Source: Prochlorococcus sp. AG-402-G19
GTDB taxonomy: Bacteria > Cyanobacteriota > Cyanobacteriia > PCC-6307 > Cyanobiaceae
Direction: 5' to 3'
Assembly (NCBI GenBank): GCA_003279455.1
Contig: QCHU01000004.1
Coordinates: 1 to 64,000, forward strand
DNA: 64,000 nt
Under the pieces are notes generated by a model that saw nothing but the letters and a program-made list of their open reading frames with translations, had not been told where the DNA came from and ran no database searches. Positions 39,783 through 48,210 of the stretch are shown here, in pieces (within the stretch, counting starts at the first letter, position 1; each line of letters starts with the position of its first letter). The position numbers and the translations under genes are program-made.

Positions 39783-40729
39783 TATAAATGATTATTTGAG
39801 ATTGAATTTATATTTCTACGCCACATCCATGGCTTAATTCGTTTTAATGCTGATTGGTTTAAAGTTTCTTTCCACTTTGAGTCACTCCAAGATAAAGCAT
39901 CTTTTTTGTTTATGTTCATAATCCATTCAGAGGGTTGTAGATCTGGTTCAGATGTATTTGGGATATTGTTTTCATTCCATGGACAGACTTCTTGACAAAT
40001 ATCACAACCTGCAATCCAATTCCCCATATTATTAACTATATTTTTTGGTAATTCTTTTTCTCTGTTTTCTAACGTGTGATATGCCAAACATTTATTTGCG
40101 TTAACAACAAAGGGTTCTTCAATTGCTTTGGTTGGGCATGCATCAATACATTTTTGACATTCGCCACAAATTGGTTTTGAAGGTTTGTCAGCTTCCAAAA
40201 TCTCAGTAGATAAAAGATGACCTATGAACATCCATGAACCAATTTGAGAATTAATTATATTGCTATGTTTTCCAATCCACCCAATTCCAGCTTCTTCAGC
40301 CCATGCTTTATCTAAAAAAGCGCTTGTATCAACGCATATTTTCCATTTAGAGTTAGGTCTTTCTTTTTCTAAAAACATCGCGACTTTTTTTAATTTTTTT
40401 TCAATAATTTTGTGATAATCTTTTCCCCATCCATATCTAGCTATGGATATATCTTTAGGGGTTTTGTCAGTATCTACATAGTAATTAAGTCCAACTGCAA
40501 GAATACTTTGAACCCCTTGAAGCATATTTTCAACATTTTTTCTTCTTGGGCTTTTCATCCATTCCATTTTTGCTTGATGACCAGCCTCTAGCCATCTTTC
40601 TAATGCAGCCGTTCGAAGATTTAATCGTGAAGATCCTGGAACTTTTGCAATCCCTACTGCATCAAAGCCTTCTTTAAAAGCTTCATCTTTAATTTTTTTT
40701 GTTAGAGCAATCGATTTCTTCAAGTTCAC
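39782..40729 (-). CDS. queG: Epoxyqueuosine reductase
   Basis: Last step of queuosine synthesis, reducing epoxyqueuosine in tRNA to queuosine with cobalamin and two [4Fe-4S] clusters. Visible: GRALSVGLNYY-like AVGLNYYVDTD near 80, DTSAFLDKAWAEEAGIGWIGKHSN near 135, and the ferredoxin-type motifs CGECQKCIDACPTKAI (about 195-210) and CDICQEVCPWN (about 250). At 315 residues it is family length. It is the first gene of a minus-strand pair with the TPR gene and diverges from the DUF502 gene. Confidence 0.95.
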   Translation of the reverse strand: MNLKKSIALTKKIKDEAFKEGFDAVGIAKVPGSSRLNLRTAALERWLEAGHQAKMEWMKSPRRKNVENMLQGVQSILAVGLNYYVDTDKTPKDISIARYGWGKDYHKIIEKKLKKVAMFLEKERPNSKWKICVDTSAFLDKAWAEEAGIGWIGKHSNIINSQIGSWMFIGHLLSTEILEADKPSKPICGECQKCIDACPTKAIEEPFVVNANKCLAYHTLENREKELPKNIVNNMGNWIAGCDICQEVCPWNENNIPNTSEPDLQPSEWIMNINKKDALSWSDSKWKETLNQSALKRIKPWMWRRNINSISNNHL

Positions 40730-40879
40730 AAGCAGCTTTTCATAAATAATTTTTTACCTTTACTAAAAAGGTTTTTTAGGCAATTGCGACTTTATTTGGG
40801 CCTTTAAATGCTTTCTTTTAATGTTTTATTTCTATTAATAGCTTAAATTATTTAATTAATGCACTGAATTTGGTTAGAT

Positions 40880-40893
40880 TGTATATATATACA
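40880..40893. promoter_or_regulatory. 14-bp AT palindrome, candidate -10 region upstream of DUF502 gene
   Basis: TGTATATATATACA is a perfect palindrome centred about 26 bp before the first possible start codon at 40913. It offers a good TATA-type -10 on either strand, in the 183-bp gap between divergent queG and the DUF502 gene. The rest of the gap is AT-rich and shows no gene. Confidence 0.4.
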
Positions 40894-40912
40894 TTGTTCG
40901 GACTCTCTTTAT

Positions 40913-41641
40913 TTGGTGCAGTCCTCCTCTCCAAAAGAAGACCTGACTCTTGGCTCAAGGCTTCAGCAGGATCTTAAAAATGACCTCATAGCTGGTCTTT
41001 TGGTGGTTATTCCTTTGGCTACCACTATTTGGCTGTCTACAATTGTCAGTCGCTTTGTTCTGGCAATATTAACTTCCATCCCAAAACAATTAAATCCCTT
41101 TATTACTCTTAATCCTTTATTGCAGGACTTAATTAATCTTGCTTTGGGTTTAACTGTTCCACTCCTAGGTATTTTATTGATAGGCTTAATGGCCAGAAAC
41201 TTCGTTGGGAGATGGTTGCTTGAGTTTGGGGAAGGAACGCTCTCTCGCATACCTCTTGCGGGCTCTGTTTATAAAACTCTTAAACAACTCTTAGAAACTT
41301 TTCTTAGAGATAATTCAACAAGATTTCGCAGAGTTGTGTTAGTTGAATATCCTCGTGAAGGTTTATTCAGCGTTGGTTTTGTTACGGGTATTGTTGGACC
41401 ATCTCTTCAAACTGAGCCAGATCAACCTTTATTAAGTGTCTTTATACCTACAGCTCCAAACCCTACAACTGGTTGGTACACCTTGGTTCCAGAAGGATCT
41501 GTTAAGGATTTAGATATATCTGTTGAAGATGCATTTAGAACAATTATTTCTGCTGGAATTGTAAATCCTGATGATAGGAATAATTCTACAAATACTTCTT
41601 TTTCTAGTTTGTTTTCTCAGTTAAGAGCTTCATCTTCTTAA
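40913..41641 (+). CDS. DUF502 family membrane protein
   Basis: A 242-residue protein of the DUF502 family: LKNDLIAGLLVVIPLATTIWL with a first helix (about 25-45), a second (about 70-95), then the soluble RIPLAGSVYKTLKQLLETFLRD and VVLVEYPREGLFSVGFVTG. The SVYxxxKQ and EYPRxG motifs are typical of the family, whose biochemical role is unknown; in plants LCV/COV1 proteins belong to it. The start may be TTG 40913 or GTG 40916. nusB follows 20 bp downstream. Confidence 0.88.
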   Translation: MVQSSSPKEDLTLGSRLQQDLKNDLIAGLLVVIPLATTIWLSTIVSRFVLAILTSIPKQLNPFITLNPLLQDLINLALGLTVPLLGILLIGLMARNFVGRWLLEFGEGTLSRIPLAGSVYKTLKQLLETFLRDNSTRFRRVVLVEYPREGLFSVGFVTGIVGPSLQTEPDQPLLSVFIPTAPNPTTGWYTLVPEGSVKDLDISVEDAFRTIISAGIVNPDDRNNSTNTSFSSLFSQLRASSS

Positions 41642-41661
41642 AGTGTTTTTCAATTATACTT

Positions 41662-42288
41662 ATGCAATTAAAATCAATTTCCAGAGAATTAGCTCTTTTG
41701 CTTTTAGGACAAATAAACAAAAAAGATACGAAGAGCGTCAATATTGAAAGTTTACTTAGTCAAGCGATTGAATCTTTAACTCAACATTGGCGTGAACAAT
41801 TAGATTTATGTGCTGCAAAATTAGAAAAAGCTAATCAGGAATTATTAGATAGTGAATTTCAAGAAGATGCAGGTTTGTTGAAAAAATCTCGTAATCATTT
41901 AAAAACTTGTTTAATTGATTCTGAGAATATACTTAATTGTTTATCTGAAAGTATTGAATTACCGAGACTAATAGCACTAGTTGATCAAAAAGAAATACGT
42001 GATTTAGCTCTTAAACGAGTTCATAAAGTTATTGACAAGCAAGACGAGATTGATAAAAATCTTGATAGTGTTATGGAAGGTTGGCGTTTAAAAAGATTAC
42101 CTAGAATTGATAGAGATATTTTAAGATTAGCTTTGGTAGATTTAATTGATTTTAATACTCCTACTGCTGTTACTTGTAATGAGGCTGTAAATCTAGCTAA
42201 TCGATACAGCGATGAACAAGGTCGCAGAATGATTAATGGGGTTTTAAGGAATCTTCAAAATTCTAATTTAATACTTAATACAAAATGA
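41662..42288 (+). CDS. nusB: Transcription antitermination factor NusB
   Basis: RNA-binding factor of rRNA antitermination complexes. The all-helical NusB fold is seen from VMEGWRLKRLPRIDRDILRLALVDLIDF near 140 to PTAVTCNEAVNLANRYSDEQGRRMINGVLRNL. At 208 residues it is longer than E. coli NusB (139) through an extended N-terminal half, as in other cyanobacteria. Its stop overlaps the ftsY start in an ATGA (42285-42288). Confidence 0.93.
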   Translation: MQLKSISRELALLLLGQINKKDTKSVNIESLLSQAIESLTQHWREQLDLCAAKLEKANQELLDSEFQEDAGLLKKSRNHLKTCLIDSENILNCLSESIELPRLIALVDQKEIRDLALKRVHKVIDKQDEIDKNLDSVMEGWRLKRLPRIDRDILRLALVDLIDFNTPTAVTCNEAVNLANRYSDEQGRRMINGVLRNLQNSNLILNTK

Positions 42289-43565
42289 AAGACGATTTTT
42301 CTCAGGAAGGAAAAGCTCCTTTTAATCAGGATAAAAGTGAGGACTCTCTACCTGCTAATGATGATTCTTTAGATTGGGCAAAACAAGCTTATTTGCAACT
42401 TAAACAAAAACAAAAAGAGGAGAAAGAATCACGTCAAAAAGAAATTAGCGAAAAAGATGTCTTTAATACTAAAAAAAATATAAAAGATGAACTTAAATTA
42501 GATATTTCTCAAGATAGTAAAGATTTAAAAGAAGAAGATGAGCCTGAACTTGGCGATTTTGATGATAATTTTACTTGGTCAGCAGAAGTTTTAGCTGCAC
42601 AAGGTAAAAAAATCAATCAATTTTCATTAGATGAAATTGATTGGCTTAGTAGATTAAAACAAGGATTAGAAAAAACTCGTAAAGGCTTTGTCACTGATTT
42701 ACTTGATAAATTAGGAGATGATCCACTGACGCCTGAAGTTCTTGATGATTTAGAAACTCTTTTACTTAGATCAGATGCGGGAGTTTCTGCTACTGATCAA
42801 ATTTTAGACTCTTTAAGAAAGAAATTAAACGAGGAAGTTGTTGAAGCTTCTGAAGGTTTGCGTTTTTTAAAAGAACAATTAGTTAATGTTTTAGAAAAGC
42901 CAATAAAAGATAGTGGTGTCGACTTACTTTCTCCAAAAAAAGGTTTTTTGAATATTTGGATGTTAGTTGGTGTTAATGGTGTTGGTAAAACAACGACTCT
43001 TGGCAAATTAGCAAGTGTTGCAAAAAGAAGTGGTTTTTCTGCAATGATTGCCGCTGCAGATACTTTTAGAGCTGCAGCGGTTCAACAAGTCAAGGTATGG
43101 GGCAATAGAACAGGGGTTGAAGTTATTGCAAACGAATCTAAAAATGCTGATCCAGCATCGATAGTTTTTGATGCTATTGGCGCATGTAAATCAAAGAATA
43201 TAGATTTATTATTGGTTGATACTGCAGGAAGATTACAAACGAAAAATAATTTAATGGAGGAATTAAAAAAAATTAGAAAAATTATTACCAAACTTGCTCC
43301 TACAGCAAATGTTGAATCTTTACTAGTTCTTGATTCTAGTCAAGGTCAAAATGGACTGAAGCAGGCTTTAGCTTTTGCTGAGTCAGCGGAATTAACTGGT
43401 GTAATACTTACAAAACTTGATGGATCTTCTAGAGGTGGTGTGGCGATGGCTGTTGCATCAGAAGCGAAACTTCCTGTCAGATTTATCGGCGCTGGTGAGA
43501 AAATAAGGGACTTAAGACCATTTAACAGCTTTGAATTTATTGAGGCACTTTTAACTGTTCGATGA
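42285..43565 (+). CDS. ftsY: Signal recognition particle receptor FtsY
   Basis: Membrane-associated GTPase that receives SRP-ribosome complexes at the membrane. An acidic, Lys/Glu-rich N-terminal region of about 110 residues (A domain) precedes the NG domain. GTPase motifs are GVNGVGKTTTLGKLA near 230, AADTFRAAAVQQ, LVDTAGRLQTKNNLMEEL near 310 and TKLDGSSRGG near 375. Translationally coupled to nusB by a 4-base overlap. Confidence 0.97.
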   Translation: MKDDFSQEGKAPFNQDKSEDSLPANDDSLDWAKQAYLQLKQKQKEEKESRQKEISEKDVFNTKKNIKDELKLDISQDSKDLKEEDEPELGDFDDNFTWSAEVLAAQGKKINQFSLDEIDWLSRLKQGLEKTRKGFVTDLLDKLGDDPLTPEVLDDLETLLLRSDAGVSATDQILDSLRKKLNEEVVEASEGLRFLKEQLVNVLEKPIKDSGVDLLSPKKGFLNIWMLVGVNGVGKTTTLGKLASVAKRSGFSAMIAAADTFRAAAVQQVKVWGNRTGVEVIANESKNADPASIVFDAIGACKSKNIDLLLVDTAGRLQTKNNLMEELKKIRKIITKLAPTANVESLLVLDSSQGQNGLKQALAFAESAELTGVILTKLDGSSRGGVAMAVASEAKLPVRFIGAGEKIRDLRPFNSFEFIEALLTVR

Positions 43566-43620
43566 GTTCTAGAAATTTTTGGCATATGTTGCTAAATTTT
43601 AATTTCTTCATTGCTGGAGA

Positions 43621-45018
43621 ATGGTGAAAGAAAATTCTCCGATTTCAGAAAAAAAATATCTACATTCAATTAACTTTTTATCAAGTGATGCGTCCAAGTC
43701 GCTTACAGAGTTGATTAATAGTCTTTCTCAAGAGCAAATCTTTAATCAAGACTTATTGCTTTCATTAAGCTTTGCTCTGCGAAGTTTTACCAATTTACAG
43801 CGCTTTCTTGAACTAATTCCACTTTTTGTGACTCAATTAGTTGGAGTTAAAGGGGCAATATTAATTCCTTTTCAAGATAATGGGAGTCTTTGGTGCGAAC
43901 AATTACAAATGTTTCCTAGTGATGAGGATCATGAACTGTTCAGAAAATTATTTCTTTTAGAAGACGGAAAAAAACCGGGTTTTGGCATGGAGGAAAAGAA
44001 TATTGCAATGATGGATCGCTTGGTTCAAAGATATTTTGATTCTTGTAATTTAATTACTACATCAATAGTTTCTCGAGGTAGAAAGAGAGGCCGATTGTAC
44101 GTAATTGATAAAAAAGGGATTATTTTTGGAAGTGATATTCATAGAAAACATATTCAAATAGTTGCTGATTTGACTGGAGTAGCGATAGAAAATGATGTCA
44201 TTTTTCAGGTGATTAGAAATCATGAAAAAGTCGATAGACAAATAAGTATTGGTGCTGAAATTCAATCGCAATTATTACCCGATCAATGTCCAATAATTGA
44301 TGGAGTTGAATTAGCTGCCTGTTGTAGGCCTGCTTTTCAAGTAGGTGGTGATTATTACGATTTTATGCCTACTCGTTCAGACTTGACTGCAACTGCAAAA
44401 TCCAGTGCTCGATGGGCTTTTGTGATTGGTGATGTTATGGGCAAAGGCGTACCTGCTGGATTGTTGATGACTATGTTGCGAGGAATGCTTCGAGCAGAAG
44501 TTCTATCAGGATTACCCCCTGATTCTATTTTGCATGACTTAAATCAATTAGCTCTTGAAGATTTAACTCAATCACATCGGTTTGTAACTTTGTTTTATTC
44601 GGATTTTGATGCTCAATCAAGAAAACTACGTTTTGCTAATGCAGCACATAATCCTCCATTGCTTTGGAGGGCTAAGTCAAAATCAATCAAGCGATTAGAT
44701 GCTCCTGGATTATTGATAGGTCTTCAACCTGAAGCTGAGTATGGATGTGGTGAGATTGTTCTTCAGCCTGGAGATGTTCTTCTTTACTATACCGATGGCG
44801 TTACAGATGCACCTGGTATCTCAGGTGAACGTTTTGACGAAAATCGTTTGATAACTTTTTTAGATAAATTTGCTAGAGAAGGATTAGGTGCTAAAAAAAT
44901 ATTAAATAAACTTTTTGAAAGATTAGATGGGTTTGTTGGTGTGAGCGATCATCATCTTGAAGATGATGCGTCAATGGTGGTTTTAAAAGTGAATGAAGAT
45001 CAACGGTTCCTGAATTAA
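43621..45018 (+). CDS. GAF-domain PP2C-type (RsbU/SpoIIE-like) phosphatase
   Basis: A 465-residue regulatory phosphatase. Residues about 50-195 look like a GAF-type sensor domain (LIPLFVTQLVGVKGAILIP). Residues 210-460 match the SpoIIE/RsbU PP2C domain: AEIQSQLLP, VGGDYYDFM and GDVMGKGVPAGLLMTMLRGMLR (metal-binding Asp), LRFANAAHNPPLLWR, LLYYTDGVTDAPG and EDDASMVVLKV. Such enzymes dephosphorylate anti-sigma-factor antagonists. No STAS or RsbW-like gene lies nearby, so the target is unknown. Start is ATG 43621 (GTG 43624 possible). Confidence 0.9.
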   Translation: MVKENSPISEKKYLHSINFLSSDASKSLTELINSLSQEQIFNQDLLLSLSFALRSFTNLQRFLELIPLFVTQLVGVKGAILIPFQDNGSLWCEQLQMFPSDEDHELFRKLFLLEDGKKPGFGMEEKNIAMMDRLVQRYFDSCNLITTSIVSRGRKRGRLYVIDKKGIIFGSDIHRKHIQIVADLTGVAIENDVIFQVIRNHEKVDRQISIGAEIQSQLLPDQCPIIDGVELAACCRPAFQVGGDYYDFMPTRSDLTATAKSSARWAFVIGDVMGKGVPAGLLMTMLRGMLRAEVLSGLPPDSILHDLNQLALEDLTQSHRFVTLFYSDFDAQSRKLRFANAAHNPPLLWRAKSKSIKRLDAPGLLIGLQPEAEYGCGEIVLQPGDVLLYYTDGVTDAPGISGERFDENRLITFLDKFAREGLGAKKILNKLFERLDGFVGVSDHHLEDDASMVVLKVNEDQRFLN

Positions 45019-45072
45019 CTTAGTAGACCTCCTGACAATTGCTAAGACTCTTGCTTTATTTGTATTAGTGAT

Positions 45073-46464
45073 TTGGAAAATGCATTGAGCAAAACTTGGA
45101 GCGATAGATTTGATAAAGGACTAAATCCTTTTATAGAAAAATTTAATGCTTCAATTGAGTTTGATATTTATTTATTAGAGGAAGATTTGGATGGATCAAT
45201 TGCTCATGCACGAATGCTTGGAATTCAAGGGATTATTACTAAGGAAGAGGCTATAAAATTAGAAAATGGTCTTCAACAAATTAGGAAGGAGGCATCTAGT
45301 GGTTTGTTTCAACCTGTTATTTCTGATGAGGATGTACATTTTGCAGTAGAAAAAAAATTAATAGATTTGATAGGTCCTTTAGGAAAAAAACTTCATACTG
45401 GTCGTAGTCGTAATGATCAAGTTGGAACAGATTTGAGATTATGGCTTAGAAAGCGTATTGATGAAATTGATTTGGATTTGAAGCGTCTTCAGAAAGCCCT
45501 TTTTTTATTAGCAGAGCAAAATCTTCATACACTTATTCCTGGCTATACGCATTTACAAAGAGCACAACCTTTGTCACTAGCCCATCATTTATTAGCATAT
45601 GTTGAGATGGCACAAAGAGATAGAAATAGATTAATAGATGTAAGAAAACGCGTTAATATTTCTCCACTGGGAGCAGCTGCTTTAGCTGGAACTTCTATCG
45701 CTATAGATAGAAAAATTACTTCTTCAGAATTAAATTTTCAAGAAATTTACTCTAATAGTTTAGATGCTGTCAGTGACAGAGATTTTGTTGTAGAGTTTTT
45801 AGGAGCCTCATCATTAATCATGGCTCATCTAAGTAGATTATCTGAAGAAGTTATCTTATGGGCATCTGAAGAATTTGCATTTATTCAATTAACAGATCGA
45901 TGTGCTACCGGCAGTAGTCTTATGCCTCAAAAAAAGAATCCTGATGTTCCAGAACTAGTGCGAGGTAAATCAGGGAGAGTCTTTGGGCATTTACAAGCTA
46001 TGCTTACTATGATCAAAGGGTTGCCTCTAGCATATAATAAAGATTTTCAAGAAGATAAAGAAGCAATTTTTGATAGTGTGAAAACTGTTAAGAATTCGTT
46101 AGTTGCAATATCAATTTTATTCGAAGAAGGTTTAATTTTTAGAAAAGAAATACTTAATCGTGCTGTTTTATCGGACTTTTCTAACGCTACTGATGTTGCC
46201 GATTATTTAGTGGCTAAGAAGATACCATTTCGAGAGGCTTATCAATTAGTTGGGCGAATTGTAAAGACTTCCATAGAAGAAGGAATTTTATTAAAAGATA
46301 TTCCTTTGGAAACATGGAAAACATTTCATAAATTTTTTGAAAAAGATATTTATGAAAAGCTGTTGCCTTCAAGTGTGGTTGAGTCGCGTTTGAGTGATGG
46401 TGGGACTGGCTTTGAAAGAGTTCAAGAGCAGCTTGTTTTGTGGCGAGAAAAATTATTTAAGTAA
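45073..46464 (+). CDS. argH: Argininosuccinate lyase
   Basis: Cleaves argininosuccinate to arginine and fumarate. The superfamily signature [21 protein letters not shown] is near residue 280; [17 protein letters not shown] near 110 and [17 protein letters not shown] near 160 hold catalytic and substrate residues. The 463 residues equal family length. The start is TTG at 45073 ([13 protein letters not shown]). It follows the phosphatase gene by 54 bp on the same strand. Confidence 0.97.
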   Translation: MENALSKTWSDRFDKGLNPFIEKFNASIEFDIYLLEEDLDGSIAHARMLGIQGIITKEEAIKLENGLQQIRKEASSGLFQPVISDEDVHFAVEKKLIDLIGPLGKKLHTGRSRNDQVGTDLRLWLRKRIDEIDLDLKRLQKALFLLAEQNLHTLIPGYTHLQRAQPLSLAHHLLAYVEMAQRDRNRLIDVRKRVNISPLGAAALAGTSIAIDRKITSSELNFQEIYSNSLDAVSDRDFVVEFLGASSLIMAHLSRLSEEVILWASEEFAFIQLTDRCATGSSLMPQKKNPDVPELVRGKSGRVFGHLQAMLTMIKGLPLAYNKDFQEDKEAIFDSVKTVKNSLVAISILFEEGLIFRKEILNRAVLSDFSNATDVADYLVAKKIPFREAYQLVGRIVKTSIEEGILLKDIPLETWKTFHKFFEKDIYEKLLPSSVVESRLSDGGTGFERVQEQLVLWREKLFK

Positions 46465-46514
46465 AAAAATTGCTTTAAATCTATTTGAGGGCTTTCGGTA
46501 TTAAAGTGGTTAAT

Positions 46515-46556
46515 GATAACTCATCTTAGAGTTATTAATTTTGGCTATTCATAGCC
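46515..46556 (+). promoter_or_regulatory. Two consecutive hairpins in the leader of the RNA-binding protein gene
   Basis: ATAACTC (46516-46522) pairs with GAGTTAT (46529-46535) around a 6-nt loop. Then GGCTAT (46543-46548) pairs with ATAGCC (46551-46556). Both lie 36-77 nt before the GTG start of the RRM gene. Cyanobacterial RRM genes are known to be controlled through their 5' leaders in response to cold, so this may be a leader regulatory structure; that role is inferred. Confidence 0.4.
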
Positions 46557-46591
46557 TATTAGTTACATTTTATTTTCAGTCCAATTTTCAA

Positions 46592-47113
46592 GTGAGTATT
46601 TTTGTCGGCAACTTACCCTTCCGCGCTGAGCAGGAAGATGTCATTGAATTGTTTTCTCCTTTTGGGGAGGTGGCAAATTGTTCTTTACCTTTAGAACGAG
46701 ATACAGGACGCAAAAGAGGTTTTGCTTTTGTTGAGATGGCTGATGAAGCAGTTGAAGCTTCAGCAATTGAATCTCTACAGGGTGCTGAGCTCATGGGCCG
46801 TCCTTTAAGAATCAACAAAGCTGAACCCAGAGGCAGTGCTCCCAGAAGAGGCGGCGGTGGCGGCTATGGCGGTGGCGGTTACGGCGGTGGCGGCCAAGGT
46901 GGCGGTTACGGCGGTGGCGGCTATGGCGGTGGCGGCCAAGAGCAATCAACTCAAGATAGACCTTCTGGAGCTAAAGGTTGGGAAGATCGTAGTCATGGGA
47001 ATGCTTCTCAAGATGCTAGCGGCTTTGATCAAGGTCGTAGTAGAAGAAGAAGAGGAGCTTCTCCTGAAGGTGGAGATGACACAACTGCAGATTATGGCGG
47101 CGCAGAATCTTAA
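46592..47113 (+). CDS. Glycine-rich RRM RNA-binding protein
   Basis: About 173 residues from GTG 46592 (MSIFVGNLPFRAEQEDV). I reject the upstream frame start at 46541 because the RRM beta-1 strand (RNP2, IFVGNL) should begin almost at the N-terminus. RNP1 is KRGFAFVEM. A glycine-rich tract of GGGGY/GGGGQ units (46850-46939) follows the single RRM, then an Arg-rich, acidic tail. Family members are often cold-induced and bind single-stranded RNA. The glycine tract is much richer in GC than its surroundings. Confidence 0.92.
   Translation: MSIFVGNLPFRAEQEDVIELFSPFGEVANCSLPLERDTGRKRGFAFVEMADEAVEASAIESLQGAELMGRPLRINKAEPRGSAPRRGGGGGYGGGGYGGGGQGGGYGGGGYGGGGQEQSTQDRPSGAKGWEDRSHGNASQDASGFDQGRSRRRRGASPEGGDDTTADYGGAES
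46850..46939 (+). repeat. In-gene 15-nt tandem repeat encoding the glycine tract
   Basis: Six units (five of 15 nt, one of 12 nt) of the form GGCGGTGGCGGCTAT, each encoding four Gly plus Tyr or Gln, lie inside the RRM gene. They differ only at wobble and the last codon (TAT, TAC or CAA). The block is very GC-rich in an AT-rich chromosome and is a natural site for length variation. Confidence 0.85.
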
Positions 47114-47129
47114 AGATTTTGTTCCTTTT

Positions 47130-48137
47130 TTAATGCCCAGCATCTTCAAGTTGCTGGGCTATTTTTTTTAAAATAGAAATATCAGCTTTATTATTTTGAC
47201 ATTTCTCGCTTAACTCTTGTCTCAATATTTTTGCATTTGGTATGTTTTCTATCAGGTTTAGGATGTGTTTAGCTATGTGCCACAGACGTCCATTCTTTTC
47301 TAGATGTTTTTGAGCAAAAGGAATAGTTTTTATTATTATTTTTGATCTAGATAGGTGTTCTTCTTGTTGTCCGAAAATCATTGAATCTATTTTTGTCCAC
47401 ATGAATGGATGTGAGTATGCTGCTCTGCCTATCATTACTCCATCAAATACTTTTAGAGTTTTAATACAATCATTTATTGTATTTATTCCACCGTTAAGTT
47501 CGATAATTAATTCAGGTCTGTTTTTTTTTAACTTCGCAACTCTTTCATATTGAAGAGGTGGAATTGTTCGATTTTCTTTAGGATTTAATCCGTTTAGCCA
47601 AGCTTTTCTTGCATGAACAATAAATCTCTCTGCTCCTGCAAATGAACAATTATCAACAAATTTCATAAGATATTCATCACTATCGAGGTTATCAATACCA
47701 AGTCGATGTTTCACTGTTATTGGGATATTGCATGAGTTTTTCATTGTCTCTATGCAATTGGCTACTATCTTTGGTTTTCCCATTAGACAAGCTCCAAAGT
47801 TGCCAGATTTTACTTTTGGACTTGGGCAGCCAATATTTAAATTAATTTCGTCATATCCCCAATCTTCTGCCATTTTAGCTGCTTCAGCTAAAAGTTTCGG
47901 ATTGTCTCCTCCTAGCTGTATGGCAATAGGATGCTCAATCTCATCAAAATCTAATAATTTCCTTCTGTTTTTGCTGTAATGGAGAGCTTGGGCCACAATC
48001 ATTTCTGTGTATAAAAGCGATTTTTTTGTGATTTGGCGCATAAGGACACGAAAATGCCTATCTGTGCAATCCATCATTGGAGCAATACTTAACCTGTAGG
48101 TAGTTATTTCATTTGTTTTTAAAGAATTGGAAATCAT
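47130..48137 (-). CDS. dus: tRNA-dihydrouridine synthase (DusA type)
   Basis: FMN-dependent reduction of uridines in the tRNA D-loop. A TIM barrel with APMMDCTDRHFR near 20, IQLGGDNPKLL near 72, EINLNIGCPSPKVKSGNFGACLM near 95 (the Cys of GACLM is the catalytic acid), ITVKHRLGID near 140, ELNGGIN and GVMIGRAAYSHPFMW near 235. The 335 residues and motif details fit DusA. The 3' end doubles as the + strand terminator of the RRM gene. Confidence 0.93.
   Translation of the reverse strand: MISNSLKTNEITTYRLSIAPMMDCTDRHFRVLMRQITKKSLLYTEMIVAQALHYSKNRRKLLDFDEIEHPIAIQLGGDNPKLLAEAAKMAEDWGYDEINLNIGCPSPKVKSGNFGACLMGKPKIVANCIETMKNSCNIPITVKHRLGIDNLDSDEYLMKFVDNCSFAGAERFIVHARKAWLNGLNPKENRTIPPLQYERVAKLKKNRPELIIELNGGINTINDCIKTLKVFDGVMIGRAAYSHPFMWTKIDSMIFGQQEEHLSRSKIIIKTIPFAQKHLEKNGRLWHIAKHILNLIENIPNAKILRQELSEKCQNNKADISILKKIAQQLEDAGH
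47135..47169 (+). terminator. Intrinsic terminator of the RRM gene, inside the dus 3' end
   Basis: GCCCAGCA (47135-47142) pairs perfectly with TGCTGGGC (47152-47159) around a 9-nt loop and is followed by a T tract (47162-47169). It is 21 bp after the RRM stop and lies wholly within the last codons of the convergent dus gene. It is the strongest intrinsic terminator I see in the window. Confidence 0.85.
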
Positions 48138-48210
48138 TGTTTATGAATTAATTTTTTTTCGACTTTTAGGGAGGAAATTTTATTAAGATCCATCGAATTG
48201 AGGAATTTCT

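Noticed and set aside
40756-40777. ACCTTT/AAAGGT hairpin followed by T run, terminator-like on + strand
   Set aside because: No + strand gene ends there; it lies in a divergent promoter region, stem is only 6 bp, and such runs are frequent in AT-rich DNA.
46850-46939. Repeat array that might be a CRISPR
   Set aside because: Units are 15 nt, directly contiguous without spacers, and in frame inside a gene.
46836-47171. Second long open frame over the RRM gene, Val/Ala repeat-rich
   Set aside because: It is the +1-shifted reading of the GGCGGTGGC tandem repeat; the RRM motifs are in the other frame.
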